Shown here: positions 60,521-64,000 of the stretch, piece after piece
How positions within the stretch are numbered: the stretch's first letter is position 1
Layout of the letters: each line of letters starts with the position of its first letter
Assembly (NCBI GenBank): GCA_963725395.1
Contig: CAVRYH010000005.1
Coordinates: 310,001-374,000, forward strand
Source: Bog-756 sp963725395
Lineage (GTDB): Bacteria; Actinomycetota; Acidimicrobiia; Acidimicrobiales; RAAP-2
DNA: 64,000 nt
Direction of reading: 5' to 3'
Notes under the pieces: model-generated
Database searches by the model: none
Told to the model about the DNA's origin: nothing
The model's input: only the letters and a program-made list of their open reading frames with translations
Program-made: the position numbers and the translations under genes

Positions 60521-61032
60521 TGACGCCGGGGAGGGACGTCCGAGGGGTTGAGCCCGTCGTTGGCGAGACCGTCTCCTTCAACCACATCGGGGTCTGCGTC
60601 AGCGACCTCGACCAGTCCCGCCACTTCTATGAGGACGTCCTGGGGTTCCGCTACTGGTGGGAGCTCGACGTACCCGACGAGGCGTCGGGTCCGCTGATGC
60701 AAATCCCACCGCCGGTGGGCGCCAAGGCCGTCTATCTGGTCAACGGGACGTTCGTGCTGGAGCTGATCTCCTACGCCGGTGCCGGAGTTCACCCGGCGCC
60801 GCGGCGGGTCATGAACGACCTGGGGATGACCCACCTTTCCGTGGCCGTCGCCGACATGGCCGCCACGCTGGCCAAGGTCCGCCCTGCCGGGGGCGACATC
60901 CTCGAGGACACCGACATGGGGGGCCGGGCCATCATGGTCCGGGACCCTGATGGGCAACTGATCGAGTTGACCACCTTCGGCTTCCGGGCCATGCGGCCGC
61001 CCTGGCCCGACCAGGCGGCACCGGCCACTTAG
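60520..61032 (+). CDS. VOC superfamily (glyoxalase/dioxygenase-like) protein
   Basis: A 170-residue protein with two VOC half-modules: FNHIGVCVSDLDQSRHFYED (first metal His) and MTHLSVAVADMAATLAKV (second), ending MVRDPDGQLIELTTF. The metal ligands His, His and Glu are in place. Family members include glyoxalase I, methylmalonyl-CoA epimerase and extradiol dioxygenases. The ATG overlaps the ALDH stop. An overlapping longer frame is only the ALDH shadow. Confidence 0.85.
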   Translation: MTPGRDVRGVEPVVGETVSFNHIGVCVSDLDQSRHFYEDVLGFRYWWELDVPDEASGPLMQIPPPVGAKAVYLVNGTFVLELISYAGAGVHPAPRRVMNDLGMTHLSVAVADMAATLAKVRPAGGDILEDTDMGGRAIMVRDPDGQLIELTTFGFRAMRPPWPDQAAPAT

Positions 61033-61063
61033 GAGCGCTGGTGGCGCCTCCCACCACCCTGGG

Positions 61064-62254
61064 TCAGGCGGGCACCTCCATGCCGAGAAGCCCGAACATG
61101 TTGACGCCCATGATCTTGCGCACGTCATCCTCGGGGTAGAGGGCAGACACCTCCTCGGCCCATTCGAACGGCTCGGCCAGCCCTTCGGGGTGGGGGTAGT
61201 CCGATCCGAAGAGGATGTGGTCCGGCGTCATCACGTCGATGAGCGCCTCGAGCGAATCCTCCCAGAACGGGTTGATGTAGATGTTCCGGAGGAAGACGTC
61301 CCTCGGGTGCTCGGCGAAGGCCTTCGGCATCTTGCCGTATGTCTTCTCCATCGCCTTGAGGCAGTGCAGGGCCCAGCTGCCACCGTTCTCCACGCTCAGC
61401 AGTCGGACCGCAGGGAACCGGCTCAGCATCCCGTGGCAGATCGCCGAGGTGACGGCGTCGTTGATGGGCCGGCCGGTGTTGACGGCGTCGCTGAAGGGCC
61501 GGGGGGCGAAGGGCATCATGGCCCGGTCCTCGCCCTCCCATTCATTGGCATGGCGCTGGTAGCCGGAGTCTGAGGCGTGCATGGCGACGAGGATCCCGGA
61601 CGCCTCGACCTTGCGCCAGAAGTCGTCGAACGCGGGAAGGAAGGGGGAGCGGGTGCCCCGGGTACCAGCGACCGCGCCGGGACGCAGCAGCACCACCTTG
61701 GCTCCGTGCTCCAACACCCAGTCGAGCTCGGCGATCCCGCGCTCGGGAATGCACGGGTTGATCACTGGCGTGGTGAAGATCCGCTGCTTGTAGTCGAAGG
61801 GCCACTCGTCGAATAACCACTGGTTGTAGGCGTGGATGACGGTGCAGGTCGCCTCGGGGTCGTCGAGGAGATTGACCTCGACGAGGCTGGCCAGAGTCGG
61901 GAACATGAGGGCAGCGTCGATGCCGAGCTCGTCGAGCAGCTTGAGCCTCGGTTCGGCTGAGCGGAAGGCGTCGATTGAGCGGATCGGCGTGCCGGCCATC
62001 TCACGCAGGGTCCTGCCCTCGGGGTTCCGTCCGGAGAAGTAGTCGGCGAACGATCCCGGTGGCGCTACCACCTCGAAGGTGGGGTTGGGGATGGACTCGT
62101 AAATGTGGTTGTTGACCGCCACCTTGGTGCGGCCGTCGATCTCCACGTACCGGACGAAGCCCTCGTACTCCTTCGGGAGGTACCGGGTGAGGGCGTCGCC
62201 GGTCTCGTACAGGTGGTTGTCGGCGTCGAAAATCGGACCTTCATAGGTGGACAT
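61064..62254 (-). CDS. Amidohydrolase-2 family protein (paralogue of 24652-25848)
   Basis: A 396-residue protein starting with the same IFDADNHLYETGDALTRYL region as the 24.6 kb protein and ending in FGSDYPHPEGLAEPFEWAEE. MHASDSGY and ENGGSWALHCLK match its middle. The metal site again has Asn where the first His would be. The ATG follows GAGGG. It sits downstream of a ferredoxin gene in the same direction. Confidence 0.88.
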   Translation of the reverse strand: MSTYEGPIFDADNHLYETGDALTRYLPKEYEGFVRYVEIDGRTKVAVNNHIYESIPNPTFEVVAPPGSFADYFSGRNPEGRTLREMAGTPIRSIDAFRSAEPRLKLLDELGIDAALMFPTLASLVEVNLLDDPEATCTVIHAYNQWLFDEWPFDYKQRIFTTPVINPCIPERGIAELDWVLEHGAKVVLLRPGAVAGTRGTRSPFLPAFDDFWRKVEASGILVAMHASDSGYQRHANEWEGEDRAMMPFAPRPFSDAVNTGRPINDAVTSAICHGMLSRFPAVRLLSVENGGSWALHCLKAMEKTYGKMPKAFAEHPRDVFLRNIYINPFWEDSLEALIDVMTPDHILFGSDYPHPEGLAEPFEWAEEVSALYPEDDVRKIMGVNMFGLLGMEVPA

Positions 62255-62309
62255 GGACCCTCAATTCTGTGACGTTCGGACTGTCGGGGGCGTGGTCGTC
62301 ATGCTCGAA

Positions 62310-62522
62310 TCACCCGGCCCGGATGGCACCCGTCGGGCAGTTTTTCGCAGCGACACGGACGCTCTCCTCGTGGCCGAGGAGATCTCCAGCGACGATGGCC
62401 ACCCCGTCATCGTCGAGGTCGAAGACGTCGGGAGCCCAATACAGGCAGTTCCCCGATCCCATGCAGGCCTCCCGATCGATGAGGCCGATGCTGGAAACAC
62501 CGTTCTCGCCACGGGGGACCAT
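62310..62522 (-). CDS. Small [3Fe-4S] ferredoxin, P450-type electron donor
   Basis: A 70-residue ferredoxin with three cluster cysteines (Cys20, Cys26, and one in NCPTGAI near the C-terminus): ACMGSGNC, APDVFDLDDDGVA, NCPTGAI. The missing fourth Cys implies a [3Fe-4S] or [3Fe-4S]-like cluster, the usual donor of actinobacterial P450s. It is the only free ferredoxin in a window with four P450s, though none is adjacent. The ATG has no strong Shine-Dalgarno site. Confidence 0.85.
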   Translation of the reverse strand: MVPRGENGVSSIGLIDREACMGSGNCLYWAPDVFDLDDDGVAIVAGDLLGHEESVRVAAKNCPTGAIRAG

Positions 62523-62598
62523 CCTTCGACGATACCACCGGCCGGTCGGGGGTATCCGGCCGAGAGCGGTCCTGGCCGGGCGTCCGTGGCTCTTGAAG

Positions 62599-63771
62599 TC
62601 AGCGGCCGGATCGCGGGAGGCCGAGCCCCCGTTCGGCGATGATGGACCGCTGCATCTCGCTCGTGCCCCCGTAGATTGTGGTCACTGCCGCATGGCGGAA
62701 GAGGTGCTCGACCCATCCCTCGACCGGGGCGTCCGCCTCGCCACGCTGGAGGACCCCCTCCGCCCCGAGCATGTCGACCAGCTCGGCGGCGTCCGCGGTC
62801 ATGGACTCCGCATAGAACAGCTTGTGCATCGAGCCCTCGACCCCGGGTAGCCCACCGGTGGCAGCCACGAAGGACGTGCGGTAGGCCAGGAGCCGGGCGA
62901 CCTCGTTGTTGGTGCGCATGGTGGCCAGGCGCTCGCGCACGAACGGGTCGTCGATGACCCGGCTCCCATCGGTGCGGCGGGTCTGCTTCGCCCACGCCAC
63001 CGCCTGTTCCCAGACCCGGTCGGCCTCACTGAGGCCGAAACCACCGCGCTCGAAGGTGAGCGCGACCGTCATGACTTCCCATCCCCTGTCGACCTCGCCG
63101 ATCCGGTGGTGGTCGCTGACGCGGACGTCCGTGTAGAAGGTGGCGTTCGTCCGCTCGCCGCCCACGGTGTGGACCGGGTGGATCTCGATCCCGGGCGAGT
63201 CGAGCGGTACGAGAAACATGGTCAGCCCCCGGTGCTTCGGGACGTCGTTGTTGGTGCGGGCCAGGAGGAAGACGTAGTTCGCCACATGGGCAAGCGTCGT
63301 GAACATCTTCTGCCCGTTGATGACCCATTCATCGCCGTCCCGTACCGCCGCGGTCTTGATCGACGCCACGTCGGAGCCGGAGTCGGGCTCGCTGTAGCCG
63401 AGCGACATGATGATCTCGCCGGCCAGGGCGCGCGGTAAGAAGTCGGCCTTCTGCTCGTCGGTCGCCACCCGGCGGATCGTCTGGCACACGATGACCGACA
63501 GGCCCATGCCGTCGGTGGGCGCGCCGGCCAGGCGGAGCTCGTCTCGGAGGGCGGTCATCTCGAAGGGGTCGCGCTCCTGGCCGCCGTACTCGGCCGGCCA
63601 CGACGCGGCGATCCAACCCTGTTTTCCGATGGCCCGGTGGAATTCCTTGTCGTGGTTGGTCCCGCTCCGATGGACCCGCTCGATGGTCTCGGCGTCGAGG
63701 TGCTCGTCGAGGAAGGCACGCACCTCCTCCCGGAAGGCATCGCTCTTCGGGCCGAGGCGGAAATCCATCAC
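62599..63771 (-). CDS. Acyl-CoA dehydrogenase, FadE-type (alpha-like partner)
   Basis: A 390-residue protein with ASWPAEYGGQERD, SLGYSEPDSGSDVAS, WVINGQKMFTTLAHVANY and a C-terminal IYGGTSEMQRSIIAERGLG. It overlaps the upstream dehydrogenase by four bases, so this is a further FadE pair. The position of the EGT Glu is Gly (IYGGT). Confidence 0.9.
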   Translation of the reverse strand: MMDFRLGPKSDAFREEVRAFLDEHLDAETIERVHRSGTNHDKEFHRAIGKQGWIAASWPAEYGGQERDPFEMTALRDELRLAGAPTDGMGLSVIVCQTIRRVATDEQKADFLPRALAGEIIMSLGYSEPDSGSDVASIKTAAVRDGDEWVINGQKMFTTLAHVANYVFLLARTNNDVPKHRGLTMFLVPLDSPGIEIHPVHTVGGERTNATFYTDVRVSDHHRIGEVDRGWEVMTVALTFERGGFGLSEADRVWEQAVAWAKQTRRTDGSRVIDDPFVRERLATMRTNNEVARLLAYRTSFVAATGGLPGVEGSMHKLFYAESMTADAAELVDMLGAEGVLQRGEADAPVEGWVEHLFRHAAVTTIYGGTSEMQRSIIAERGLGLPRSGR

Positions 63772-64000
63772 CGGGCCTCCACCGGACCGAACAGCGCGTC
63801 GGCAAGGTGGGCGGTGCCCTGCCTCGGGTCGCCTAGGCCGAGGGGCCAGGCCTGTGCCCTGCGGTAGAAGAGCTGGATCTCGTACTCGAGCGTGAATCCG
63901 TAGCCACCGTGCACGTGCAGTGCCACGTTGCTGGCACGACGGGCTGCCCGGGTGGCGAAGAGGAACGCCATGGCGCTGAGTGACGCGAAGTGCTCCTCGT
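63768..64000 (-). CDS. Acyl-CoA dehydrogenase C-terminus, truncated by window edge
   Basis: The frame runs from the right edge, without a start, to a stop at 63768. EEHFASLSAMAFLFATRAA, NVALHVHGGYGFTLEYEIQL and FYRRAQAWPLGLGDPRQG are the C-terminal helices of a FadE-type dehydrogenase. The N-terminus is beyond the window. Partner of 62599-63771. Confidence 0.85.
   Translation of the reverse strand, partial: EEHFASLSAMAFLFATRAARRASNVALHVHGGYGFTLEYEIQLFYRRAQAWPLGLGDPRQGTAHLADALFGPVEAR

Noticed and set aside
1..64000. CRISPR arrays, tRNA/rRNA genes, insertion sequences or integrase
   Set aside because: No regularly spaced repeats, no clover-leaf-like or rRNA-like sequence, and no transposase or integrase motif seen on either strand.

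Overview
This is a high-GC, gene-dense bacterial window with GTG and TTG starts, 4-nt ATGA/GTGA gene overlaps and almost no intergenic DNA. The gene content (F420-type luciferase-like oxidoreductases, many CYP-type P450s, paired FadE-type acyl-CoA dehydrogenases, CaiB/BaiF CoA-transferases, FadD-type ligases, amidohydrolase-2 proteins, a KshB-like reductase, TetR regulators) is that of a catabolically versatile actinobacterium. An uncultured Acidimicrobiia or a Mycobacteriales-like lineage fits best; this is inference from gene style, not from a marker gene. I see no rRNA, tRNA, insertion sequence, integrase or CRISPR array.

Layout. 1-2.1 kb: end of a TauD/TfdA dioxygenase, then an SDR and a carboxymuconolactone-decarboxylase-like protein (+). 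2.2-4.5 kb: a small monooxygenase, a ketopantoate-reductase-like enzyme and a frameshifted enoyl-CoA hydratase (-). 4.8-10.4 kb: a branched-chain-amino-acid-type ABC importer with fused LivH-LivM permease, LivG, LivF and a lipoprotein binding protein (frameshifted), then a hairpin terminator and a broken secreted-protein gene. 11.1-13.0 kb: P450 and TetR regulator. 13.0-19.2 kb (-): ALDH, paired acyl-CoA dehydrogenases, CoA-transferase, SDR. 19.4-21.4 kb (+): SDR and thiolase. 21.5-24.4 kb (-): two SDRs and a P450. 24.6-28.6 kb (+): amidohydrolase, acyl-CoA ligase, CoA-transferase. 28.7-36.4 kb: acyl-CoA dehydrogenase (-) divergent from a ligase / paired dehydrogenase / enoyl-CoA hydratase / TetR operon, then a frameshifted APH-like kinase. 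36.5-39.0 kb (-): second dehydrogenase pair and a SnoaL-like protein. 39.2-43.6 kb (+): ligase, Rieske oxygenase, small partner protein, LLM oxidoreductase. 43.6-51.0 kb: amidohydrolase (-), then KshB-like reductase, amidohydrolase, DszA/NtaA-type monooxygenase, DapB-like dehydrogenase and alpha/beta hydrolase (+). 51.1-55.2 kb (-): a DUF35-thiolase fusion, a D-aminoacylase-like hydrolase and an SDR. 55.5-61.0 kb (+): two P450s, LLM oxidoreductase, ALDH, VOC protein. 61.1-64.0 kb (-): another dehydrogenase pair, ferredoxin and amidohydrolase.

Taken together the enzymes supply every generic step for uptake, CoA activation, beta-oxidation-like shortening, oxygenation and C-C cleavage of a bulky hydrophobic acid. 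The HsdA-like SDRs, KshB-like reductase, FadE pairs and Ltp/DUF35 fusion point towards steroid-, terpenoid- or alicyclic-like substrates. The substrate itself cannot be read from the sequence.

Two window-wide signals stand out. First, a 13-bp inverted repeat of consensus AGAAY-N3-RTTCT, nearly always continued by C, lies upstream of many operons and may define one regulon; the TetR gene at 34.5 kb carries the best copy in its own upstream region. Second, at least seven single-base indels, mostly in homopolymers, break otherwise intact genes, which looks more like residual sequencing error than real decay.
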